DNA of 64,000 nucleotides from Maribacter ulvicola. Lineage in GTDB: Bacteria > Bacteroidota > Bacteroidia > Flavobacteriales > Flavobacteriaceae. Of the stretch, positions 44,487 to 53,109 are shown piece by piece. The stretch is from positions 1,870,655-1,934,654 of the forward strand of contig NZ_FTMA01000001.1 of assembly GCF_900155985.1 (NCBI RefSeq). The letters run 5' to 3'. Both the position numbers and the translations under genes were made by a program. The notes below the pieces were generated by a model. The model was not told the DNA's origin. It ran no database searches and worked only from the letters and a program-made list of their open reading frames with translations. How positions within the stretch are numbered: the stretch's first letter is position 1; every line of letters starts with the position of its first letter.

Positions 44487-45551
44487 ATGAATACATCGGT
44501 AGTTATTATCGGCGCAGGATTAACGGGGTTATTAGCCGCGTATCGTTTGCAAGAACTTGGTTTTGAAGTCAAAGTATTAGAGGCAAGGGATAGAATAGGT
44601 GGTAGAATACACACCTTGCATTCGGGGAACGCTAAAGTTGAAATGGGTGCTACTTGGTTTAACCAAGCTCATTACCATTTAGCTGATGTTATTGAGGAAT
44701 TTAAAGTTCCGTACTTCGAACAATTTATGACAGGTATCTCTTATTTTCAAACATTTTCAAATGTGCCACCCCAAGAAATAGCTGTTCCAAATGACAGCCC
44801 TAGTTACCGATTTAAAAACGGAACTATTGATTTACTCCATTCAATAGCTATTAAACTGATGCCAAATACTATCTTTTTAAATAAAGAGGTCAATGAAATA
44901 AATGTGATTGACAATGAAGTTGAAGTGAAAACCAATTCTCGCACATTAAATGCAGATATAGTGATCACTACATTGCCCCCTGCAACGTTAATAGATCAAA
45001 TAACATTTACGCCAGAGTTACCAAATGATTGGATTGCATTGGCAGAACAGACCCATACTTGGATGCAAGACTCCATAAAAGTTGCCCTAACGTATAAAAA
45101 GCCATTTTGGAGAGCGCAAGGTAAGTCGGGTACGATATTTAGTAATGTGGGACCTTTGACCGAATTCTACGATCAATCTAATTTAGAAAATGAGTCATAT
45201 GCCTTGGTCGGTTTTGCTTCTGGTAGCTGTGCGCGTTTTACCAAAGAACAACGCATAGAGAAGATTGAAGCGCAATTGAAAATGGTTTTCGGGGAAGAGG
45301 CTTTGCAATATGAATCGTATCATGAAACGGCTTGGTGTCAAGAAGAATTCACCAAATCTGATAGACAAGCAGATAACTTATTTCCGCATCAAAATGGCGG
45401 TCATGCATTATATCAAGAACCATTATTTGATAATAAACTGTTTATTTCTGGTGCAGAAACCTCAAAACATCACTCTGGTTACATGGAAGGCGCTATTTTT
45501 GCAGTAGAATCTGTTGTTGCAAAACTGAAAGGTTTGCACCTAACGCAGTAA
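44487..45551 (+). CDS. FAD-dependent amine oxidase-like protein
   Basis: This 354-residue flavoprotein has the N-terminal Rossmann motif VVIIGAGLTGLLAAYRL, then EARDRIGGRIHT, and the C-terminal flavin motif FISGAETSKHHSGYMEGAI. This is the monoamine oxidase/flavin-containing superfamily layout. It is shorter than typical members (about 430-500), with a reduced substrate domain. No signal peptide. It sits 7 bp before the dihydrouridine synthase gene, so the two are probably co-transcribed. The substrate is unknown. Confidence 0.85.
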   Translation: MNTSVVIIGAGLTGLLAAYRLQELGFEVKVLEARDRIGGRIHTLHSGNAKVEMGATWFNQAHYHLADVIEEFKVPYFEQFMTGISYFQTFSNVPPQEIAVPNDSPSYRFKNGTIDLLHSIAIKLMPNTIFLNKEVNEINVIDNEVEVKTNSRTLNADIVITTLPPATLIDQITFTPELPNDWIALAEQTHTWMQDSIKVALTYKKPFWRAQGKSGTIFSNVGPLTEFYDQSNLENESYALVGFASGSCARFTKEQRIEKIEAQLKMVFGEEALQYESYHETAWCQEEFTKSDRQADNLFPHQNGGHALYQEPLFDNKLFISGAETSKHHSGYMEGAIFAVESVVAKLKGLHLTQ

Positions 45552-45558
45552 TATATAC

Positions 45559-46503
45559 ATGTCAGTTACCTTATTATCATCCCCATTACAGGGTTTTACC
45601 GATTTTAGATTCCGCAATGCATTCCATAAATATTTTGGAGGTATCGATACCTTCTATGCGCCATACATTCGTTTAAACGGTAAAATGGTGATTAAGAATT
45701 CTTATCAGAAAGATTTACAACCTGAGAACAACACCACCTTAGAAGTAATACCACAGGTAATGACTGGCGATGCCGATGAATTCCTGTTTGTGGTAAAATA
45801 TATTCAGAGTTTAGGCTATAAAGAGCTGAATTGGAATTTAGGTTGCCCTTACCCCATGGTGACTAAACAAGGTATGGGTAGCGGACTCATTTGTAATCCC
45901 GAGAAAATAGACCATATTTTAAAACGAACGCACGAAGAAACTGATGTGGTGGTTTCCATGAAAATGAGAATGGGATATGAAAATGCAGAAGAGATATTAG
46001 ATGTTTTCCCTATTCTAGATAAATATCCGTTAAAGAATATTGCTATTCACGCCCGTATTGGAAAGCAGTTGTATAAGGGCGGAGTAGACCTTGATGCTTT
46101 TCAGAAGTGTGTTGATAGTACTAAACATATATTATATTATAACGGTGATATTACTACAGTAGCGAAGTTTCAGGAAATGAAAGAGCGCTTCCCAACAATT
46201 GAAAACTTTATGATGGGAAGAGGCTTAATTGCAGACCCATTTCTGCCAAGTATGATTAAAAACAATACGACCGAGTACCCAAAAGACCGCTGGAAGATAT
46301 TTTCAGAATTTCATGACACCATCTATCAACAATATGATGAAGCATTATCAGGGCCAACACCTATAAAAATGAAAATGCGTGGTTTTTGGGAATACTTTGC
46401 GCTTTCAACTTCTAATCCGCATAAATCATTCAAAAAAATAAAGAAAGCTAATAATCCAAGAGCATATCAGCAGGCGGTGCGCGAGATATTGAATAATGAA
46501 TAA
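45559..46503 (+). CDS. dus: tRNA-dihydrouridine synthase family protein
   Basis: This 314-residue FMN enzyme reduces uridine in tRNA. It shows the TIM-barrel start LLSSPLQGFTDFRFRNAF, the catalytic-Cys segment WNLGCPYPMVTKQGMGSGL, KMRMGYENAEE and IHARIGKQLYKGG, and the FMN phosphate site MMGRGLIADPFL. It is nearest to the Dus C-type branch by eye. The final codons (QAVREILNNE) lie inside a direct repeat whose second copy is 571 bp downstream, after the next gene (see findings). Confidence 0.92.
   Translation: MSVTLLSSPLQGFTDFRFRNAFHKYFGGIDTFYAPYIRLNGKMVIKNSYQKDLQPENNTTLEVIPQVMTGDADEFLFVVKYIQSLGYKELNWNLGCPYPMVTKQGMGSGLICNPEKIDHILKRTHEETDVVVSMKMRMGYENAEEILDVFPILDKYPLKNIAIHARIGKQLYKGGVDLDAFQKCVDSTKHILYYNGDITTVAKFQEMKERFPTIENFMMGRGLIADPFLPSMIKNNTTEYPKDRWKIFSEFHDTIYQQYDEALSGPTPIKMKMRGFWEYFALSTSNPHKSFKKIKKANNPRAYQQAVREILNNE
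46474..46501 (+). repeat. 28-bp imperfect direct repeat, left copy (end of dus)
   Basis: 25 of 28 bases match 47045-47072. This copy encodes the last codons of the dihydrouridine synthase. Confidence 0.85.
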
Positions 46504-46536
46504 TTTTTCTTTATATTGGTGTAAATCATTTAATTA

Positions 46537-47055
46537 GTGCTCTGTTATGCGAAACAAATCCACCAAGTTTTTATTAAAAATGCTTATGTTTTTCCGTTTT
46601 GCTTGGCTTTTGGAATATTAAGTACTCAATTTAATTTCGATGATTGGATTTTTTTAGTGGTTGTAGGATTTGTGGGAGCATTTGGTGTTACTTTTTGGCA
46701 CCTTTTTGACTATGAAAAGTTTAATGAGATTTCTTACGAAGATTTTTTAGAATCTAAACATACGTTGGAATTAGAGTACAGTAAAGAAAACTGGGACCAA
46801 TTTTACGAAATGATTAAAAACCCATTATTGGATTTAGAAATCATTGAGAGTACAGAGAATACATTAAAGGTTCAGTTTGAACGAAAATTTTCGGATTCTA
46901 TTCTTACCATAAATAAAACACCAGATGCTATTATAATAAGCATTGAAAAAAAGTTCTTTTCGTTTTTGTCAGATCGTGCAGAAAATTACCGTACTATCCA
47001 GAAGTTTGCAAAAAGTAGCAAAAAATTAAACAGCATAGCAACAAGCGGTACATGA
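46537..47055 (+). CDS. Unknown protein with N-terminal membrane hairpin
   Basis: This 172-residue protein has two hydrophobic segments (about 15-33 and 36-58) and a soluble C-terminal domain (LELEYSKENWDQFYEMIKNPL, then IIISIEKKFFSFLSDRAEN). I do not recognise it. The GTG start is taken; an ATG at 46546 is in another frame and ends after 24 codons. Its last five codons lie within the right copy of the direct repeat, so the original C-terminus may have been replaced. The segment bounded by the repeats looks inserted between dus and the radical SAM gene. Confidence 0.65.
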   Translation: MLCYAKQIHQVFIKNAYVFPFCLAFGILSTQFNFDDWIFLVVVGFVGAFGVTFWHLFDYEKFNEISYEDFLESKHTLELEYSKENWDQFYEMIKNPLLDLEIIESTENTLKVQFERKFSDSILTINKTPDAIIISIEKKFFSFLSDRAENYRTIQKFAKSSKKLNSIATSGT

Positions 47056-47072
47056 GATATTGAATAATGAAT
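47045..47072 (+). repeat. 28-bp imperfect direct repeat, right copy
   Basis: Read in one frame with the preceding codon, it encodes QAVHEILNNE and a stop, the C-terminus of the dihydrouridine synthase with one changed residue. Differences are mostly at third codon positions. Confidence 0.85.
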
Positions 47073-47083
47073 GAGGTAACCAT

Positions 47084-47091
47084 TATCTTTG
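47084..47091 (+). promoter_or_regulatory. Bacteroidota -7 box of the radical SAM operon
   Basis: TATCTTTG fits TAnnTTTG and is 23 bp before the GTG at 47115. Confidence 0.55.
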
Positions 47092-47114
47092 CAGCATAGT
47101 TTTAAAATAACTTT

Positions 47115-49295
47115 GTGAAAGACCTTCTTTTAATAACTCCTCCCTTTACTCAATTAAACACTCCGTATCCGGCAACGGCTTACATTAAAGGTTTTTTGAA
47201 TACAAAGGATATTTCTTCTTTTCAGTCCGATTTAGGAATTGAGGTGATTCTAGAACTTTTCAATAAAAATACATTTCAGCAACTTTTTGATATGGCTTTT
47301 TCGTCGGATGCCATAGTGACTGAAAATTGCCAAAGAATTTATGCCCTTCGTAAGGATTATTTGAAAACACTAGATGCTGTCATTCTTTTTTTACAAGGAA
47401 AAAATGACACCTTGGCAAGGCAGTTATGTACTGATAATTTTTTACCACAAGCTTCTCGTTTTCAGCAGTTAGATGATTTGGAATGGGCTTTTGGTACTAT
47501 GGGTATGCAAGATAAAGCCAAACATTTGGCGACCTTGTACCTTGAAGATTTATCGGATTTTATAGTAGAATGTATAGACCCAAATTTTGGATTCAGTAGG
47601 TATGCTGAACGATTGGGACGCAGTGCTAATTCATTCGATGAGCTTTATAATCATCTTAAAGAAAAACCTACTTTTATTGATGAATTAACATTAGCCATTT
47701 TAAAAGAACAATTGGAAGAAGAGGAACCTAAATTGGTGTGCTTTTCGGTTCCTTTTCCGGGTAATTTATATAGTGCTTTTCGTTGTTCGCAATTTATAAA
47801 AGCAAATTATCCTGATGTAAAAATTGCCATGGGTGGCGGATTTCCAAATACAGAATTGCGCAGCCTAACCGATGTTCGTGTATTTGAGTTCTTTGATTTT
47901 ATTACGTTAGACGATGGTGAGCTTCCTTTAGAATTGGTACATGAATATGTGGTCAATGGAGAAGGGGAGTTAAAACGTGCTTTTATTTTAGAGGATGGCA
48001 AAGTTGTTTATAAAAACGATAGTTTAAGGCAAGATTACAAACAACAAGATGTGGGTACGCCAGATTATGCTGACCTGCAATTAACCAACTATATTTCGGT
48101 TATTGAAATTGCCAATCCCATGCACAGTTTATGGAGTGACGGCCGTTGGAATAAATTGACCATGGCTCATGGTTGCTATTGGGGGAAATGTACATTTTGT
48201 GATATCTCATTAGATTATATAAAAATATATGAACCTGTAGCCGCTAGTCTTTTGGTTGATCGCGTAGAAACCTTAATGGAGCAAACAGGGGAATCAGGTT
48301 TCCATTTTGTGGATGAAGCCGCACCGCCATCATTGATGAAAGCTTTTGCGCTAGAAGTATTAAAAAGAAACCTGACCATTACCTGGTGGACGAATATCAG
48401 ATTTGAGAAAAACTTTACCCAAGATTTATGTTTTTTATTGAAAGCATCGGGTTGTATCGCGGTTTCTGGAGGATTGGAAGTAGCATCTGACCGATTGTTA
48501 AAACTTATTGATAAAGGTGTAACGGTAGAACAAGTAGCTCAAGTAACACGCAATTTTACCGAAGCCAACATTATGGTGCATTCCTATTTAATGTACGGCT
48601 ACCCAACACAGACTGTTCAAGAAACAGTTGATAGTTTAGAAATGGTGCGTCAGTTGTTTGAATTGGGTATTATTCAATCTGGTTTTTGGCATCAGTTTGC
48701 ATTAACAGCTCATAGTCCCGTTGGATTACATCCAGAGGAATACGGAGTTATGCCAGATTTAAAAAACATCACTTTTGCCAACAATGATATTGATTTTAAG
48801 GATAGAACAGGAGTAGATCATAGTAAGTTCAGTTTCGGGTTAAAGAAATCGCTCTTCAACTTTATGCATGGTATCGGTTTTGATATGAGCTTGCAAGAGT
48901 GGTTCGACTTTAAAATTCCGCCATCAAACATATCCGCAGATTACATTTATAATTGCTTACAACAAGAGCAGGTATTAAGTACAAAATCAACCGCAAAAAT
49001 TGCCTGGATAGGTTCTATGCCTATTACTGCCGAAAGGGTAAAGAAGAAAAAAGGAATGACCTGGCAGCAATTAGAATTCCGTTTTCATACCAATTCTGAT
49101 GTGTATGAAATAACCGTGGATAAAGATAATGGAGAATGGTTGCTATCTATGTTAGAGCAATTAAAGCCTGAAAATAAGCCTTTAAGTTACGGTCAGTTGA
49201 AAAAGAATTATGAAACACGCTTAGAAGATTTTGAGCTGTTTTGGTATTCGAAGCAAATAACTGGTTTGCGTAACCACGGACTGCTGGTTTTATAA
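47115..49295 (+). CDS. B12-binding-domain radical SAM protein
   Basis: This 726-residue protein has an N-terminal region like the B12-binding domain (LLITPPFTQLNTPYPATAYI at the start, IKANYPDVKIAMGGGFPN near 230) and a radical SAM core. The cluster motif is GCYWGKCTFCD, with Cys354, Cys359 and Cys362: spacing CX4CX2C, not the usual CX3CX2C. FVDEAAPPS, VSGGLEVASDRLLKLIDKGV and HSYLMYGYPTQT follow as in the MiaB/B12-radical SAM group. It heads an operon with GNAT, GyrI-like, MFS and DUF4345 genes. Substrate unknown; a methyl transfer or rearrangement is likely from the family. Confidence 0.88.
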   Translation: MKDLLLITPPFTQLNTPYPATAYIKGFLNTKDISSFQSDLGIEVILELFNKNTFQQLFDMAFSSDAIVTENCQRIYALRKDYLKTLDAVILFLQGKNDTLARQLCTDNFLPQASRFQQLDDLEWAFGTMGMQDKAKHLATLYLEDLSDFIVECIDPNFGFSRYAERLGRSANSFDELYNHLKEKPTFIDELTLAILKEQLEEEEPKLVCFSVPFPGNLYSAFRCSQFIKANYPDVKIAMGGGFPNTELRSLTDVRVFEFFDFITLDDGELPLELVHEYVVNGEGELKRAFILEDGKVVYKNDSLRQDYKQQDVGTPDYADLQLTNYISVIEIANPMHSLWSDGRWNKLTMAHGCYWGKCTFCDISLDYIKIYEPVAASLLVDRVETLMEQTGESGFHFVDEAAPPSLMKAFALEVLKRNLTITWWTNIRFEKNFTQDLCFLLKASGCIAVSGGLEVASDRLLKLIDKGVTVEQVAQVTRNFTEANIMVHSYLMYGYPTQTVQETVDSLEMVRQLFELGIIQSGFWHQFALTAHSPVGLHPEEYGVMPDLKNITFANNDIDFKDRTGVDHSKFSFGLKKSLFNFMHGIGFDMSLQEWFDFKIPPSNISADYIYNCLQQEQVLSTKSTAKIAWIGSMPITAERVKKKKGMTWQQLEFRFHTNSDVYEITVDKDNGEWLLSMLEQLKPENKPLSYGQLKKNYETRLEDFELFWYSKQITGLRNHGLLVL

Positions 49296-49304
49296 TTTAA
49301 GCAT

Positions 49305-49841
49305 ATGAAAATGAAAGTAGAAAATATTAGTGTAGAGGAAATAGAAGATGTTTTCAATTTATATGATATTGCCTCAGCTTATCAGAAAAGTAAAAAATCT
49401 GTAGTAGTCTGGCCTGAATTTGATAGGAATATGGTTTCTGCTGAAATAGTTGAACAAAGACAGTTTAAATTGGTCATTGATAATCAGATTGCTTGTATCT
49501 GGGCCATCACTTTTTCTGATGCTCAAATTTGGATGAAAAGAAATGAAGACCCAGCCATTTATATTCATCGCATAGCCACAAACCCAGGTTTTCGTGGTCA
49601 TAATTTTGTTGCTTCAATTGTAGATTGGGCAAAAGATTATGCAGTAGTGTATGCTAAACAATTTATACGTTTAGATACCATTGGAAATAACGACCGCTTA
49701 ATTAAGCATTACTGTGCTTGTGGGTTTAATTTTTTAGGCATGTTTAATCTATCAGATGTTGATGAACTTCCATCTCACTATAAAGAAGGACCTGTTTGTT
49801 TATTTGAAATTGATTTAAAAAAAGAGCATAATGAATCCTAG
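49305..49841 (+). CDS. GNAT-family N-acetyltransferase-like protein
   Basis: This 178-residue protein has the GNAT acetyl-CoA region IYIHRIATNPGFRGHNFVASIVDWAK (the R/QxxGxG/A position is degenerate here) and DTIGNNDRLIKHYCACGFNFLG, the usual C-terminal strand-helix. It acetylates an unknown amine. It overlaps the GyrI-like gene by 11 bp and follows the radical SAM gene by 9 bp. Confidence 0.8.
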   Translation: MKMKVENISVEEIEDVFNLYDIASAYQKSKKSVVVWPEFDRNMVSAEIVEQRQFKLVIDNQIACIWAITFSDAQIWMKRNEDPAIYIHRIATNPGFRGHNFVASIVDWAKDYAVVYAKQFIRLDTIGNNDRLIKHYCACGFNFLGMFNLSDVDELPSHYKEGPVCLFEIDLKKEHNES

Positions 49842-50310
49842 AATCGTTGAATTAAAATCGAAACAACTATTAGGGCTCAATCAAGAAATGAGCCTAGTGG
49901 ATAATAAGACTTTTGAACTTTGGAAAAATTTTAGACAACGTAGTAAGGATATTTTAAATAAGTCGTCTCAAGATTTTATCTCATTACAAATTTATCCTAA
50001 AGGTTATTTTGAAACCTTTTCTCCCGCTAAAAGATTTGTAAAGTGGGCTTGTGTAGAAGTAGATGATAATGAAAATATTTCTACAGATTTTCAGCGTGTA
50101 ATTCTAGAAGGCGGATTTTATGCTGTTTTCAATTATAAAGGTACTGTAGAAAGTGCCCCCGCTTTTTTTCAATATATTTATGGGGAATGGATACCCAATT
50201 CTGATTATAATTTAGATGACCGCCCGCATTTTGAAGTGCTGGGAACCAAATACAAAACCAACGATCCTAACTCAGAAGAAGAAGTTTGGATTCCGATAAA
50301 AGCGAAATGA
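49831..50310 (+). CDS. GyrI-like small-molecule-binding domain protein
   Basis: This 159-residue protein resembles the GyrI/AraC effector-binding domain. Characteristic parts are VILEGGFYAVFNYKG, APAFFQYIYGEWIPNS and RPHFEVLGTKYK. No DNA-binding domain is attached. Such stand-alone domains bind amphipathic or drug-like compounds, and some hydrolyse them. It overlaps both neighbours (11 bp before; ATGA after), so it belongs to the radical SAM operon. Confidence 0.82.
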   Translation: MNPRIVELKSKQLLGLNQEMSLVDNKTFELWKNFRQRSKDILNKSSQDFISLQIYPKGYFETFSPAKRFVKWACVEVDDNENISTDFQRVILEGGFYAVFNYKGTVESAPAFFQYIYGEWIPNSDYNLDDRPHFEVLGTKYKTNDPNSEEEVWIPIKAK

Positions 50311-51590
50311 AAAACCCCGAAAAAGCACCTTGGTATTATTTGTTATTGCTGATTCTGGCAGGGGAAAGTGTCTTTATTTTGCCTTTTGTATTGCAGCGCG
50401 TTTTTAGACCTACCGTTTTAAAGGTTTTAGAGCTTGATAATGTTTCATTAGGGTTGTGCTTTTCTGTATACGGATTTGTAGCCTTGGTGTCGTATTTGCT
50501 GGGCGGACCTTTAGCCGATAAATATCAGCCAAGAAAATTAATAGCCATAGCGCTGTGGATGACTGCCTTGGGAGGATTGGTTTTTGCTACATTTCCCGAT
50601 TATTTCATCTTGCAGGTGCTCTATGGTTTCTGGGGATTCACTACTATTTTTCTATTTTGGTCACCTATGATTAAAGCTACACGAGTTTGGGGCGGTCAAA
50701 GCTCTCAGGGAAAGGCCTTCGGATTTTTAGATGGTGGTAGGGGATTGGTAGGTGCGCTATTTGGTACTTTGGGGGTGCTTGTTTTTTCTCATTTTATGTC
50801 GGCAGATTTAGAAGTTGCCACTTTAGAAGATAGTAGGTTTGCTTTTAGGTATGTGATATTGACATCTTCAGCAATAGTATCGATTGTAGGTGTTCTGGTT
50901 TGGTTTTTTATGCGATTGCCTGTAAGTCTTGAAAACGATATTGTCATAGAAAGAATCACCGTTTCGCAAATTAAAGAAGTGCTGCGCTTGCCTTCGGTCT
51001 TATTATTAATGATTATTATTTTATGTGCGTATGTAGGATATAAAATCACCGATGTTTTTTCGCTTTATGCACAAGATGTTATGTTGTACAATGAGGTAGA
51101 ATCTGCAGAAGTAGGTACGTTTTTATTATTCGCAAGACCTATTGTGGGTATTTTTATAGGGGTCATTGCAGATCGCTCTAGACCAAGTCTGTTTTTATTG
51201 TTAGGCTTTGTAGTTGCTTTAATAGGCTCGTTAATCTTTGCTTCTGGATTGGTTGCCGATGTTACTTATTTTATGTTCTTATTTTCTATCATGATTGTAG
51301 CACTAGGGGTATATGCCATTCGTTCATTATACTTTGCGGTGATGCAAAGTGGTAAAATTCCGTTGGTGCTTACCGGCACTGCTGTGGGGTTAATTTCATT
51401 GATAGGCTATACTCCAGATATTTTTGCTGGTCCGGCAATGGGGTATTTATTAGATGCATCACCCGGCTTAAAAGGGCATCAACATGTTTTTTGGATGTTA
51501 GCCGCATTTTCTTTTATTGGTGGAATAGCCGCGTTTAGATATTTTCAACTTTATGGCAAACCATTTAATGACAAGACCCAAAAATCTTAA
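50307..51590 (+). CDS. MFS transporter
   Basis: From the coupled ATG at 50307 (ATGA with the previous stop) this is 427 residues with 12 hydrophobic helices. The first intracellular loop GGPLADKYQPRKL is the MFS motif A (G-x3-D-x2-Q-x-R-K/R) and a second, weaker copy is IADRSRPSLFL. It exports or imports an unknown small molecule. A TTG reading from 50286 is not needed. It ends within the DUF4345 gene (23-38 bp overlap, depending on start). Confidence 0.88.
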   Translation: MKNPEKAPWYYLLLLILAGESVFILPFVLQRVFRPTVLKVLELDNVSLGLCFSVYGFVALVSYLLGGPLADKYQPRKLIAIALWMTALGGLVFATFPDYFILQVLYGFWGFTTIFLFWSPMIKATRVWGGQSSQGKAFGFLDGGRGLVGALFGTLGVLVFSHFMSADLEVATLEDSRFAFRYVILTSSAIVSIVGVLVWFFMRLPVSLENDIVIERITVSQIKEVLRLPSVLLLMIIILCAYVGYKITDVFSLYAQDVMLYNEVESAEVGTFLLFARPIVGIFIGVIADRSRPSLFLLLGFVVALIGSLIFASGLVADVTYFMFLFSIMIVALGVYAIRSLYFAVMQSGKIPLVLTGTAVGLISLIGYTPDIFAGPAMGYLLDASPGLKGHQHVFWMLAAFSFIGGIAAFRYFQLYGKPFNDKTQKS

Positions 51591-51960
51591 TTTATTATTA
51601 TCTGGTGTTGTGGTCATCATAGCTGGTGTAATCTATGGTGGTCACCCAACGTATATTATGCCCGAACTCTTGGGTTTTGAAGTAGAGGATTTAGAATTGA
51701 AAAATATGCTGCGTGCAGTAATGGGTATTTATATGGGCGTAGGGCTATTCTGGATTCTAGGCTCTTTTAAAACGAAACTTTGGTATGGAGCAACCTTATG
51801 TAATGTGCTTTTTATGGGCGGAATTTCTTTTGGTAGAATAGTAAGTACACAGTTCGATGGAGTTTCGCCATTATTTACGCCCGCATTAATTCTAGAACTA
51901 TTGTTCTTTGGTTGGGGATTATTTAATCTTAAAAAATATACGAAAATAGAGCAGGTATAG
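51568..51960 (+). CDS. DUF4345 family membrane protein
   Basis: This 130-residue protein has four hydrophobic helices and fits DUF4345 (LRAVMGIYMGVGLFWILG and GGISFGRIVSTQFDG). Function unknown. I take the ATG at 51568; one at 51553 would add five residues and a longer overlap. It is the last gene of the operon and converges on lptB with a 6-bp gap. Confidence 0.78.
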   Translation: MTRPKNLNLLLSGVVVIIAGVIYGGHPTYIMPELLGFEVEDLELKNMLRAVMGIYMGVGLFWILGSFKTKLWYGATLCNVLFMGGISFGRIVSTQFDGVSPLFTPALILELLFFGWGLFNLKKYTKIEQV

Positions 51961-51966
51961 TGCTTC

Positions 51967-52707
51967 TTAAAAATCTAACTTCTTCTTGCGAAGTTCGAAG
52001 TTTTGACCTAGATAAACCTTACGTACCATTTCATCGGCGGCCAAATCTTCTGGAATACCAGATTTTAAAATTCCTCCTTCAAACATTAAGTAAGAACGTT
52101 CTGTAATAGCAAGCGTTTCTTGAACGTTGTGGTCAGTAATAAGTATACCAATGTTCTTGTTCTTTAACTGTGCTACAATACGCTGTATGTCCTCTACAGC
52201 AACCGGATCAACCCCCGCAAAAGGCTCATCTAGCAGAATAAATTTTGGATCGGTAGCCAAAGCACGTGCAATCTCGGTTCTTCTTCGCTCACCACCGGAT
52301 AATAAATCGCCACGGCTTTTGCGAATATGACCTAAACCAAACTCTTCTATAAGCGACTCCATTTTCATGTGTTGCTCTTTTTTGCTCAATTTGGTCAGTT
52401 GAAGTACACTTAGAATATTCTTTTCAATACTTAGCTTTCTAAAGACGGATGCTTCTTGTGCCAAGTACCCAATACCATTTTGGGCTCTTTTGTACATGGG
52501 GAATTTTGTTATCTCCATGTCATCTAAATAGATGCTGCCTCCGTTTGGTTTTATAAGTCCAACAATCATATAAAAGGATGTGGTTTTACCGGCACCGTTA
52601 GGACCTAGTAATCCTACAATTTCACCTTGGTTTACTTCAAGTGAAATTCCTTTAACCACCCTACGACCTCTGTAGGACTTCATTATATTGTCGGCACGTA
52701 ACTTCAT
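51967..52707 (-). CDS. lptB: LPS export ABC transporter ATP-binding protein LptB
   Basis: This 246-residue ATPase powers the LptBFG complex that extracts lipopolysaccharide for transport to the outer membrane. It shows [20 protein letters not shown] (Walker A), the Q-loop [28 protein letters not shown] and [13 protein letters not shown], followed by the LptB-typical [12 protein letters not shown]. Gap to the AhpD-like gene is 51 bp. With kdsD in the same run it belongs to an LPS-making block. Confidence 0.96.
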   Translation of the reverse strand: MKLRADNIMKSYRGRRVVKGISLEVNQGEIVGLLGPNGAGKTTSFYMIVGLIKPNGGSIYLDDMEITKFPMYKRAQNGIGYLAQEASVFRKLSIEKNILSVLQLTKLSKKEQHMKMESLIEEFGLGHIRKSRGDLLSGGERRRTEIARALATDPKFILLDEPFAGVDPVAVEDIQRIVAQLKNKNIGILITDHNVQETLAITERSYLMFEGGILKSGIPEDLAADEMVRKVYLGQNFELRKKKLDF

Positions 52708-52758
52708 ATTTTCAAATCTATTGGTTATTGGTCTGTTAGAAAAGTAATTGGCGATTTT

Positions 52759-53109
52759 TTAACCTTGTTGGTTTTCTAATTCTTCCCAATATTCATACGC
52801 TTTTCTTAAATGTGGTATAACTATGGTACCACCAACTAAAGTAGCAATACTTAAAGTTTCCATGACCTCTTCTTTAGAAACGCCTTCGTTAAAAGAGCTT
52901 TCTAAATGATATTTTACACAATCATCGCAACGTAAAACTGTAGACGCTACAAGACCTAATAACTCTTTTGTTTTTACATCTAAAGCACCGGCAGCAAATG
53001 CATTAGTGTCTAAATTAAATATGCGCTTTACAATTTTATTATTATCAGCCAACAACTTATCGTTCATTTTAGAACGATACGCATTAAATTCTTCAATTTG
53101 ATTTGACAT
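52759..53109 (-). CDS. Carboxymuconolactone decarboxylase/AhpD-like protein
   Basis: This 116-residue protein has the AhpD-like active site CDDCVKYHLESSF (CxxC-x3-His) in an all-helical fold. It is probably a peroxidase or a disulfide reductase rather than the lactone decarboxylase. Its start overlaps the tatC end by 17 bp, so translation is coupled. Confidence 0.9.
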   Translation of the reverse strand: MSNQIEEFNAYRSKMNDKLLADNNKIVKRIFNLDTNAFAAGALDVKTKELLGLVASTVLRCDDCVKYHLESSFNEGVSKEEVMETLSIATLVGGTIVIPHLRKAYEYWEELENQQG

